Source of the DNA: Chryseobacterium sp. IHB B 17019
GTDB taxonomy: Bacteria; Bacteroidota; Bacteroidia; Flavobacteriales; Weeksellaceae
Direction: 5' to 3'
Assembly (NCBI RefSeq): GCF_001456155.1
Contig: NZ_CP013293.1
Span: forward strand, 2,480,001 to 2,544,000
Length of the DNA stretch: 64,000 nucleotides
Within the stretch, counting starts at the first letter, position 1. The number at the start of each line of letters is the position of its first letter. Positions 7,825 through 15,339 of the stretch are shown in pieces. Under the pieces are notes generated by a model. That model was not told the DNA's origin. It searched no databases and worked only from the letters and a program-made list of their open reading frames with translations. The position numbers and the translations under genes were made by a program.

Positions 7825-9987
7825 ATGAAAAAAATTTTATTTACTCTATGTGTAAGCTGTTTTTCTATAGCTTACTCTCAAAATCTCAATTTTATTGATG
7901 CTAGATTCAAGGCATTAATTTTAAGTTCTAGCCCAACTAATGAAATTGCAAAAGACATTAATGGAAATCCTATCGCAATAGACGCAAGTGGGGATGGGGA
8001 AATTCAAGTTTCGGAAGCGCAACAGGTGAAGGTGCTCACCATAAAGCAAGATCCTACTAAAAAATATATTAACCCAAACGGGAATACTTATGACCTTTCT
8101 AATATAAATGCCTCTTATTATGAAAGTCATTTACCGGAAGGGATTTCGGATGCCTTGTTATTTACAAATTTAGAGGAACTTTATTTTTGGGAAACTAAAA
8201 CCGCTAATATCAGTTTTGTAGACAACAGTAAAATTAAAAAAGTTCAAGGAAGACCTATATATTTTGATCTTCCTCAAACGTCTACCCTTACGATTGCTTC
8301 TCCTATCAATCTTTCGTTCGACAACTGCCCGGGAATTCAGACTATCAATGATGTTATTGCTTATCAGGCAACGATAAATCCATGGGTTTCACCTGAAAAT
8401 AGTTTAACAATAAAAAATTGCCCTCAGATTAACGGAAATATTAGTATTGATCAGACAGAGCTTAAAGAATTATATATTCAAAATTCTCCTATTACAACCT
8501 TAACATTCAATTCCTGTAAGTATTTAGAGAAAATTTCGGTCCCGAATTTAAGTACTTTAACCAAAATTTCAGTTTTAGGAGCAAATCAATCTATAGGAAC
8601 AGCAATTAATCAAAATATCAATTTAATTGCTAATAACTGTATCAATTTACAGGAAATCACCGCCGATACAGACCATTATGATACAAATGGAGCTTATTTT
8701 TCTACGGTAAATCTTAACGGATGTTCTTCATTAAAAAAAATAAAAGGACTTAATGCATCAATAATTGATTTGTCCACGGCAGGATTGCTCAATCTTGAAG
8801 AACTTGACTGCGCTTATTATAACAGATATATTTATAATACAACATCAGGAGTCTATTTTGGAAGTGCTACTTCATTAAATCTTTCGGGTCTGCCTAAACT
8901 TAAAGTTTTAAAAGCATTTAACCAACCCATTACCAATAATGTCAATTTCAGCATAGCAACAACTTTAGAAGATATTGATATTACAGGATCTTGCGGTTAT
9001 ATGAGTACCGTAAATGTTAGTAATCTCTCAAATCTTCACACATTAAAAACAAGCAGAGTCAGCACATTAAATACACAAGGTAATGATGATCTTCAAAAAA
9101 TTATGGCTAAAAATTGTACCTCATTAACGAATTTAGTTTTTAATGACAATGGCCATTTAAAAGAATTAGATATACAGAATTGTCCTGCTATACAGAGATT
9201 AGCAATCGGTTATTATCTTCCGGAAAGAGATGGTGTTTTCCCTGAATTAAATACAATTAATGTATTACAATGTCCTGGTATTAAAGAAATTATTATTCAC
9301 GATACACAAATAAATACCTTAAATATTTCACAATGCCCTGCTTTAAAAACACTAGAACTTCAGGGAGATAATTTACTATCTTCAGTTGATGTTTCTAATA
9401 ATCTTAATTTGGAATCTCTTGGTTTAAAATCATTACCTTTAATATCACAGGTAAATACTTCAAACAACATTAAATTAAAAACTGTATATCTTACTAATTG
9501 TCCACAAATAAACCAATTGAATTTTTCTACTGCAATAAATTTCGAAGGACTTTCGTTTTGGAATATGCCCAATCTTATCTATGTGAGTCTAAGAAATGGA
9601 TCTATAGAAGAATTTAGTGATTTTAACAGTTACAACACAAATCTCCACATGTGTGTTGATGATGCTCAGTTAAGCGATCTGCAATCCATGTATCCTGACA
9701 TTGCATTCACTACAAATTGTGGAAACTTTTTAGCAATAAACGATTCAAAAAATAATAAAATTGAAATTAAAGTTGCTCCAAATCCCGTAAAAGATTTTGT
9801 CTTTGTAAAATCTGAAGAAAATATTAAAGATGTAAAAATATATGATGCACAAGGAAGAATGATTTATAATCAGGAATTCAATCATGAAATGGTGAGAATT
9901 AATCTTTCATCTCATCCGAACGGTACATATATAATGAAAATTAAAACCGATAAAACGGAGGTTTCAAAAAAAATAATGAAGCAATAG
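7825..9987 (+). CDS. Secreted leucine-rich-repeat-like protein with T9SS type A sorting domain
   Basis: 720 residues from the ATG at 7825 (a TTG at 7804 is not needed). A Sec signal peptide (MKKILFTLCVSCFSIAYSQ) is followed by about 600 residues of irregular 20-23-residue repeats of the kind 'LxxLxIxNCPxLxxL', for example in LKELDIQNCPAIQRLAIG, giving a long beta-solenoid. The last 75 residues form a T9SS type A C-terminal domain (VAPNPVKDFVFV, then IYDAQGRMIYN, then NGTYIMKIKT), which directs secretion through the PorSS and attachment to the surface. Likely an adhesion or ligand-binding surface protein; the ligand is unknown. It is a stand-alone gene with its own promoter box and terminator. 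Confidence 0.9.
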   Translation: MKKILFTLCVSCFSIAYSQNLNFIDARFKALILSSSPTNEIAKDINGNPIAIDASGDGEIQVSEAQQVKVLTIKQDPTKKYINPNGNTYDLSNINASYYESHLPEGISDALLFTNLEELYFWETKTANISFVDNSKIKKVQGRPIYFDLPQTSTLTIASPINLSFDNCPGIQTINDVIAYQATINPWVSPENSLTIKNCPQINGNISIDQTELKELYIQNSPITTLTFNSCKYLEKISVPNLSTLTKISVLGANQSIGTAINQNINLIANNCINLQEITADTDHYDTNGAYFSTVNLNGCSSLKKIKGLNASIIDLSTAGLLNLEELDCAYYNRYIYNTTSGVYFGSATSLNLSGLPKLKVLKAFNQPITNNVNFSIATTLEDIDITGSCGYMSTVNVSNLSNLHTLKTSRVSTLNTQGNDDLQKIMAKNCTSLTNLVFNDNGHLKELDIQNCPAIQRLAIGYYLPERDGVFPELNTINVLQCPGIKEIIIHDTQINTLNISQCPALKTLELQGDNLLSSVDVSNNLNLESLGLKSLPLISQVNTSNNIKLKTVYLTNCPQINQLNFSTAINFEGLSFWNMPNLIYVSLRNGSIEEFSDFNSYNTNLHMCVDDAQLSDLQSMYPDIAFTTNCGNFLAINDSKNNKIEIKVAPNPVKDFVFVKSEENIKDVKIYDAQGRMIYNQEFNHEMVRINLSSHPNGTYIMKIKTDKTEVSKKIMKQ

Positions 9988-10016
9988 GTTCATATTAGCA
10001 ACCTTCTTTTAAATCA

Positions 10017-10043
10017 TAAAACCGTAGAAATTTCTATGGTTTT
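10017..10043 (+). terminator. Terminator after the leucine-rich T9SS gene
   Basis: Arms AAAACCGTAGAAA and TTTCTATGGTTTT (one G-U pair) followed by T-rich sequence, 30 bases after the stop at 9987. Confidence 0.75.
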
Positions 10044-10048
10044 TGTTT

Positions 10049-10056
10049 TATATTTG
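10049..10056 (+). promoter_or_regulatory. Minus-7 promoter element TATATTTG for the DUF72 gene
   Basis: Perfect TAnnTTTG match directly after the preceding terminator and 30 nt before the ATG at 10087. Confidence 0.55.
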
Positions 10057-10086
10057 TCGTTATAGTTTAATTCTAAAAAAACAGAT

Positions 10087-10977
10087 ATGAAATTCGGACA
10101 AGTAGAAGATCCTTCAAAAATAGATTTTACATTACCAAAAGATCACGCCAAAACAAAGGAAATTTTAAACCAAAATAAAAAAGGCTTAGAAAATATTTCT
10201 ATCGGATGTGCAAAATGGAATAAAACAGACCTTAAAGGCTTCTATCCGAAGGGAACAAAGGACGAGTTGTCATATTATGCCACACAATTCAATTCAATTG
10301 AATTAAACGCTACTTTCTACGGAATGCCGACTCCGGAACAGGTACAGACGTGGAAAGAAAAAACACCCGAAAATTTTAAATTTTTCCCGAAAATAACCAA
10401 TACCGTTTCACATTTCAGAAGGCTTTTGAATATCGAAGATGTAGTAACTCAGTTTGCAACTGCTGTTTTAAATTTTGACCAGAAACTGGGAATGGTTTTC
10501 CTGCAGCTTCATGACAATTTTAAACCAAAAGATTATGAAAGGCTGGAAAAATTCGTGAAAGACTGGCCAAAAGAAGTTCCGCTGGCCATAGAGCTGAGAA
10601 ATACAGAATGGTTTACGGATGAAGAGGTCTTCAATACAACCTGCGATCTTTTCGAGGCTAACAATATTACCAATATTATCGTCGACACAGCAGGACGAAG
10701 AGATATGCTGCACATGCGCCTTACGACTCCCAATGCATTTATTCGCTATGTAGGGGCAAATGCGGAAAGCGATTATGAAAGATTGGACGATTGGTTAAAA
10801 CATTTAACTCAATGGAAAGAGGAAGGTTTACAAAATGTATATTTCTTTGTTCATCAAAATATAGAAAAGGCTTCACCACTACTTTCGGCTTATTTTATCA
10901 AAAAAATGAATGATGAATGGAAAACAGACATCTTAATTCCCAAAATGGCGATAGAGAACACTGGGACATTATTTTAA
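10087..10977 (+). CDS. DUF72 domain protein (YecE family)
   Basis: 296 residues. The core matches the DUF72 TIM-barrel: SIGCAKWNK near residue 38, ATQFNSIELNATFYGMP near 75, FKFFPKITNTVSH near 95, LGMVFLQLHDNF near 135, and AIELRNTEWF near 160. The biochemical function of the family is not settled, though the barrel suggests a hydrolase or isomerase acting on small molecules. It is monocistronic, with its own TAnnTTTG box. Nothing looks damaged; length and motif order are those of the family. Confidence 0.88.
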   Translation: MKFGQVEDPSKIDFTLPKDHAKTKEILNQNKKGLENISIGCAKWNKTDLKGFYPKGTKDELSYYATQFNSIELNATFYGMPTPEQVQTWKEKTPENFKFFPKITNTVSHFRRLLNIEDVVTQFATAVLNFDQKLGMVFLQLHDNFKPKDYERLEKFVKDWPKEVPLAIELRNTEWFTDEEVFNTTCDLFEANNITNIIVDTAGRRDMLHMRLTTPNAFIRYVGANAESDYERLDDWLKHLTQWKEEGLQNVYFFVHQNIEKASPLLSAYFIKKMNDEWKTDILIPKMAIENTGTLF

Positions 10978-11141
10978 GGCTGATAAATTTTACTTCAATT
11001 TTATTTATTAGAATATCATCTATCTAAAAAAATCCAGTTTTAATAAAAATAATTCACTTTTTCACCTGTAAAAAAAATTACTGATAAAGCTCCATTTGTA
11101 TTGGAAAAAATAGTATATTAGAGAGTAGAAGACATTACACA

Positions 11142-11399
11142 ATGTTGAACGCTCTAAAAACCAATGGAATGGAAAAAGAAATTTGTACAATCAGTATTAC
11201 TACAAACTGGCTCGGAGACGAGTATACTTTTTTTGAAAATGACAAAATAAAAAGGGTCTATGATAATAATAGCCTGAGTTCTGATGTCACCGAGTGGCTG
11301 GAAGCCAGCCAAATCAGCAAACAAAATAAAGATAAGCTCATCAGAAACTGTCCTGAAGAATTCAAGGAAAGAATTATGTTGATCTTAGATTATCCTTAA
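11142..11399 (+). CDS. Small hypothetical protein
   Basis: 85 residues from ATG 11142, or 76 from the internal ATG at 11169 (MEKEICTISITTNWLG), which I slightly favour because conserved-looking sequence begins there. The content is a soluble alpha/beta mix: a strand-rich first half (TISITTNWLGDEYTFFENDKI), then an acidic, helix-prone second half (DVTEWLEASQISKQNKDKLI). No signal peptide, membrane segment or Cys cluster. A TATATTAG sequence about 30 nt upstream resembles a minus-7 box. I do not recognise a family. Codon use looks like its neighbours. Confidence 0.6.
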   Translation: MLNALKTNGMEKEICTISITTNWLGDEYTFFENDKIKRVYDNNSLSSDVTEWLEASQISKQNKDKLIRNCPEEFKERIMLILDYP

Positions 11400-11460
11400 A
11401 AATTTAAATAAAACTGAAAGATTTTTATACGATAAATCCCACTTTGATTCAAGTTGGGAT

Positions 11461-12051
11461 TTATTTTCTTTTTTTCAACAGTAAAACCAGATTAAGAAAC
11501 AGAAGAAGAAAATCCAGTGTTACCCATATTCCTTGCTTAGTATTTTCATAATTGTAAGCTTCTACCTGCCTTTTCGCAATGTCAGAAAGCCTTACACTTT
11601 GATTGATATAGTTTTGAACCTCAATGATCTGATCAATATTTTTGTTCGGAACAGAATGCTGTGAAAAATAAACAAGATTTTTTTTGCCAAGATAACCCAC
11701 GATCCAATACTCATCAGATTTGTCCATTTTCAGATATTCGATTCTATAATATTCGGGACGGATTTTTCCGATATGTTTTGTTTCAATTGATTGAATATCA
11801 GGATCATTTAGTGTAACGACATAAAAATCCAATGGCTGTGGCAACTTATTAATAACCTGCAAAGCCACAGAATCCTTTACAATCCCGACAGCACTTTTTT
11901 TGATAAACCAGTACGTAAAAAATGAAATCGAAAAAACCAAGGTAACAATTCTGAATAATTTTGCCCATTCCGCGCCTTTTCCTCTTTTTATTTTAGACAA
12001 AATGAGAGAAAAAAATAAAGCCCAGAAAATAAGCAGAATGACAAATACCAT
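11461..12051 (-). CDS. Hypothetical membrane protein
   Basis: 196 residues with hydrophobic segments at about 1-18 (MVFVILLIFWALFFSLIL) and 32-48, a soluble central part (about 60-170), and a C-terminal segment (LDFLLLFLNLVLLLKKRK). The central part, with PEYYRIEYLKMDKSDEYWIVGYLG, probably faces the periplasm. I do not recognise the family. A perfect TAnnTTTG box, read as TATCTTTG at 12056-12063, ends only 4 nt before the ATG, which suggests a leaderless transcript. Its stop is close to a convergent gene ending at 11399. Confidence 0.7.
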   Translation of the reverse strand: MVFVILLIFWALFFSLILSKIKRGKGAEWAKLFRIVTLVFSISFFTYWFIKKSAVGIVKDSVALQVINKLPQPLDFYVVTLNDPDIQSIETKHIGKIRPEYYRIEYLKMDKSDEYWIVGYLGKKNLVYFSQHSVPNKNIDQIIEVQNYINQSVRLSDIAKRQVEAYNYENTKQGIWVTLDFLLLFLNLVLLLKKRK

Positions 12052-12055
12052 GTTG

Positions 12056-12063
12056 CAAAGATA
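12056..12063 (-). promoter_or_regulatory. Minus-7 box TATCTTTG 4 nt from the start codon of the 12051 gene
   Basis: Perfect TAnnTTTG on the minus strand. Because such boxes lie about 4-7 nt before the transcription start, the mRNA should begin at or next to the ATG. Confidence 0.5.
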
Positions 12064-12089
12064 CTGTTTTTAAAAAGTTTTAAAGGAAT

Positions 12090-12734
12090 CTAATCAACAT
12101 TCCATTCTTTATAAAACTGGTCGAGGAATTTCAGCATAAAATCGTGCCTTTCCTCGGCTATTTCTTTTCCTTTCTCTGTGTTCATCAGGTCTTTCAGCAG
12201 TAAAAGCTTCTCATAGAAATGATTGATTGTTGTACCGTTTGATTTCTTGTATTCATCTTTCGACATATTCAGTTTCGGAGCAATATTCGGGTCGTACATC
12301 AGATTATTTTTAAAACCACCGAAATTAAATGTTCTCCCGATTCCAATAGCCCCGATCGCATCAATCCTATCTGCATCCTGAACTATTTTAAGCTCAATCG
12401 GGAGATCTTTTGACACTTCTCCCCTGTTTTTAAACGAGATATTTTTAATAATAAATAAAACCTTTTCGACAACATCTTCCGAAGCGTTCTGGCTTTCTAA
12501 AAATTCGCGTGAAACCTTCAGGGCAATGGTTTCGTCACCATTATGAAATTTAGGATCCGCAATATCATGAAGCAAGGCCGCCAATTCTACCACTTCCCGA
12601 TTGCATTCTTCCGTTTCCGCAATCTTTTTTGACAGTTTCCATACTCTTTCGATGTGAAACCAGTCGTGTCCCGCTTCTGCACCTTCTAGTTTTTCCTTTA
12701 CAAATTCTACTGTGTTTTCGATCAGATTCTTCAT
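12090..12734 (-). CDS. HD-domain phosphohydrolase (YedJ/YpgQ-like)
   Basis: 214 residues. The metal-binding HD pattern is complete: His27 (DWFHIERVW), the pair His56-Asp57 (LAALLHDIADPKF), and a distal Asp in IVQDADRIDAIGAIGIGR. This arrangement matches the small HD hydrolases that cleave nucleotides or diphosphates using a divalent metal. Its ATG at 12734 abuts the stop of the upstream alpha/beta hydrolase with no gap, so the two are translationally coupled. The physiological substrate is unknown. Confidence 0.88.
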   Translation of the reverse strand: MKNLIENTVEFVKEKLEGAEAGHDWFHIERVWKLSKKIAETEECNREVVELAALLHDIADPKFHNGDETIALKVSREFLESQNASEDVVEKVLFIIKNISFKNRGEVSKDLPIELKIVQDADRIDAIGAIGIGRTFNFGGFKNNLMYDPNIAPKLNMSKDEYKKSNGTTINHFYEKLLLLKDLMNTEKGKEIAEERHDFMLKFLDQFYKEWNVD

Positions 12735-13574
12735 TTATATCAATTCATTTAAAATAATGTTCCAAAGCTTTTTATTATAGCTTCTAAAAAAATTCACATG
12801 CCCGATTTCTCCTTTTTCAGACTCAGAAGTTTTTATTAATCTGTATGTTGGCTTAAGATTCGGATAGGTATTGTTTAATAAACTTCTCACCCCTTTTTCC
12901 GTTAGCCAGACATCATCCTGAGCACGAATAACGAATACTTTTTGAGTTAATCTCTTAGAATAATCATCAATTTTTTCTAATAAACCATTCGTTGATTTCC
13001 TGTTTAAAATTAAGGTTCTCCAGTCATATGCACAATTTTTTGGAAGACTTTCTCCGAGGCCGAACCAATTTCCCGGGAAATAACCCAGCAATGTGGTAAT
13101 TAGAGGCTGAGCGATTCCAAAACCGAGATAGGCTTCAATTCTGGTTTTAAGCCTTAAATTTCCTACAAATGCATTTTGAGTTCCTACAAAAATAAGTTCC
13201 TCAAACATCGCAGAATCTTCATTCATTCCTAAAATCAGGGCTCCAACGGAGTGTCCGAGACAGTATTTTTTATAATCATTAAAATTAATTTTAATATAAT
13301 CTGTGACAGCTTTATAATCTTCCGATCCCCAAATCCTCATGGAAGCCCGGAAACCCTTCATTTTTTTCGGTTTTGAAAGCCCAATTCCTCGATAATCATA
13401 AGTAAGCACTGTAAATCCCTGTTCGGAAAAATATTGCGCAAAAGAGAAATAAATTTGCTGTTTCACTCCTGTCGCAGAATTAATAAGCAACAGCTTGTTA
13501 TTACTTTTTTCAGGTAAAAAAAGATGTACGGCAATAGAAACCGAATCTTTGGTAATAAGCTTTAGCTCTTTCAT
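12735..13574 (-). CDS. Alpha/beta hydrolase
   Basis: 279 residues with the alpha/beta-hydrolase signature: nucleophile elbow GHSVG at 107-111 (Ser109), the strand-turn TYDYRGIGLSKP (about 58-69), a likely acid in VIRAQDDVWL, and a catalytic His in EIGHVNFF near the end. No signal peptide, so it is cytoplasmic. It resembles the YheT/esterase-like proteins that act on acyl esters, but the substrate is not determined. It is the first gene of a two-gene unit with the HD hydrolase (stop and start adjacent). Confidence 0.88.
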   Translation of the reverse strand: MKELKLITKDSVSIAVHLFLPEKSNNKLLLINSATGVKQQIYFSFAQYFSEQGFTVLTYDYRGIGLSKPKKMKGFRASMRIWGSEDYKAVTDYIKINFNDYKKYCLGHSVGALILGMNEDSAMFEELIFVGTQNAFVGNLRLKTRIEAYLGFGIAQPLITTLLGYFPGNWFGLGESLPKNCAYDWRTLILNRKSTNGLLEKIDDYSKRLTQKVFVIRAQDDVWLTEKGVRSLLNNTYPNLKPTYRLIKTSESEKGEIGHVNFFRSYNKKLWNIILNELI

Positions 13575-13661
13575 ATGATAAAGAAAAAATCCACTATAAA
13601 AGTGGAAATTTTACTTTGCATTTATATGGTAAGTCGAGACTTTCGATATGTAGTAAATAAT

Positions 13662-14552
13662 TTATGAGAAAAAATCTGAAACTCTCGGTAAGCCTGTTTG
13701 AGATCCTTTTTTTCCGGAAACCCTTGCAGATACCTCATTCCCGAATTTTACACACTCTTCAATAGAGTTCTGGTGGCACAAGGCAATTGCAAAACCAGAA
13801 GTAAAAGCGTCTCCCATTCCCATTTTGTAGACCGTCTTATCCTTATCATTTCGGCAGTATTTCATTTCTGTACCGTCAAAATAAACGGTTGAATTGATAT
13901 CATCCCTTACAAAAAGTTTATTGAAATATTTTTTAAGAATTTCTTCTCTCTGATCTTCCCCAAAAACAATATGCAACTCACTGCTTTTCACTACAATAAA
14001 ATCCACATTATCCAAAACTTCATCATGTAGACGTTGTGCAGGCGAAGCATAAAGCCCTACTTTATTACCGTATTTTTTGGCTTTCCTGATTGTATATTCA
14101 ATGACTTTCATAGAAACTTCAAGCTGAAGAAGAACAAGGTCTGCAGTATTGAAATATTTGTCGGCAACTTCCACGTGCTCAATGCTTAAAAAATTATTGG
14201 CAGCGGGAACCACCACAATTGCGGCACTCCCGTCGGAAGTTGTTACATACGCCGTACCGGTCGCTTCTTCGTCGGTTTCATAAACAAAGCCAACATTTAT
14301 ATTTTCGTTGACCATATTTCTCATGATTTGTTGGCCAAGAGGATCCATGCCGACGCAGCCTATGAAATACACACTGGCTCCCAATCTTGCTGTCCCCACT
14401 GCCTGATTAGCTCCCTTTCCTCCAAAATAACTCTCGGAATGACGGGCGATAACGGTTTCATTAGGACACGGAACTTTTTCGGTCTCAAGGACAAGATCTA
14501 TGGAAGAGCTTCCTACAACGATGATTTTCGGCTGTTCTGATGAGAAATTCAT
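13662..14552 (-). CDS. PfkB-family sugar kinase, ribokinase-like
   Basis: 296 residues. Both PfkB signatures are present: FGGKGANQAVGTARLG at 43-58, and near residue 250 the catalytic loop KMGMGDAFTSGFA, where Asp is the general base (GMGD instead of the usual GAGD). The DLVLETEKVPCPNET opening and overall length fit ribokinase, which makes ribose-5-phosphate, but no ribose transporter or isomerase is nearby, so substrate assignment is tentative. ATG start at 14552. Confidence 0.88.
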   Translation of the reverse strand: MNFSSEQPKIIVVGSSSIDLVLETEKVPCPNETVIARHSESYFGGKGANQAVGTARLGASVYFIGCVGMDPLGQQIMRNMVNENINVGFVYETDEEATGTAYVTTSDGSAAIVVVPAANNFLSIEHVEVADKYFNTADLVLLQLEVSMKVIEYTIRKAKKYGNKVGLYASPAQRLHDEVLDNVDFIVVKSSELHIVFGEDQREEILKKYFNKLFVRDDINSTVYFDGTEMKYCRNDKDKTVYKMGMGDAFTSGFAIALCHQNSIEECVKFGNEVSARVSGKKGSQTGLPRVSDFFS

Positions 14553-14637
14553 TGTGTTTTATATTAGTTTTATATTTTGGGTTGATTTGGACAAATTTAT
14601 ACTATGAGCGCTGTGTTACAAAAATAATTAACTTTAA

Positions 14638-15273
14638 TTAACTTATTTCAATAAATTCAGTAATAATTTTTACGGGTGTACTATCTTTATCATAAGCAAT
14701 ATAGCTTGCATAAAAACCTTCTCCATACCCCGTTTCAAAGGCAAAAATAGTTCCAGAATGATTTTCTGAAGGCTTTAAAAATGCATACTGATCAATGGCT
14801 CCATTTTCATCAAAAAACTCGTCATGGAAAAATTCTTCGTAAATACCCATGAAGTCTGCTCCTTTGCTGTGATACAGTCTTTGTTCCAGTTCATTCAAAT
14901 TATTTTGCGTATCCACATCCATGAAGCACCCCATTCCACTTTCTACAGGATATCCGAAAACTTCCTCTTCTGTCAGTTCTTTGATATTTTGTCCGGCTGT
15001 AGTAGCAAGTTTCCAGTCTGTAATTTCAGAATTGCTGAAAATAATTTCTGCATATGCCACACAATTACTTTCTCTTTCTTTGTGCAGTAAAACAGAAAAA
15101 TCCCCTGTTGGAAATTTTGTAGTAAAGGGCTGCATATCATTCGTAATCAAGGGATCACAAGCAACAAGCTTTCCACTGGAAAGGTGAATTTTCCCAACTT
15201 CGAAGCTCTCTAATAACGGACTTTCAACGAAGTTTTTTGAGAATAGTTTTTTTATGTTTTCTAAGTGTGTCAT
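14638..15273 (-). CDS. DUF4241 domain protein
   Basis: 211 residues. I recognise the DUF4241 pattern: LSSGKLVACDPLI near residue 30, PTGDFSVLLH near 57, VAYAEIIFSNSEITDWKLA near 73, YPVESGMGCFMD near 106, and the end SYIAYDKDSTPVKIITEF. The family's function is unknown; it is frequent in genomes with polymorphic-toxin immunity proteins and often stands alone. No signal peptide. A hairpin of 11-bp arms (15293-15326) separates it from valS. Confidence 0.8.
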   Translation of the reverse strand: MTHLENIKKLFSKNFVESPLLESFEVGKIHLSSGKLVACDPLITNDMQPFTTKFPTGDFSVLLHKERESNCVAYAEIIFSNSEITDWKLATTAGQNIKELTEEEVFGYPVESGMGCFMDVDTQNNLNELEQRLYHSKGADFMGIYEEFFHDEFFDENGAIDQYAFLKPSENHSGTIFAFETGYGEGFYASYIAYDKDSTPVKIITEFIEIS

Positions 15274-15277
15274 TTTT

Positions 15278-15337
15278 TATTTTAGGTTAAGATTAAGGTT
15301 GAGGCTAAGTTTAAACTCAACCTTAACCTCGACCTCA
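15278..15337. repeat. AACCTTAACCTC-type inverted micro-repeat between DUF4241 and valS
   Basis: Arms TTAAGGTTGAG (15293-15303) and CTCAACCTTAA (15316-15326) are perfect inverses with a 12-nt loop. Flanking AGGTTAAGATT and CCTCGACCTCA extend the same low-complexity theme. It may double as the valS terminator, but a clean T-tract is lacking. Confidence 0.6.
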
Positions 15338-15339
15338 TT

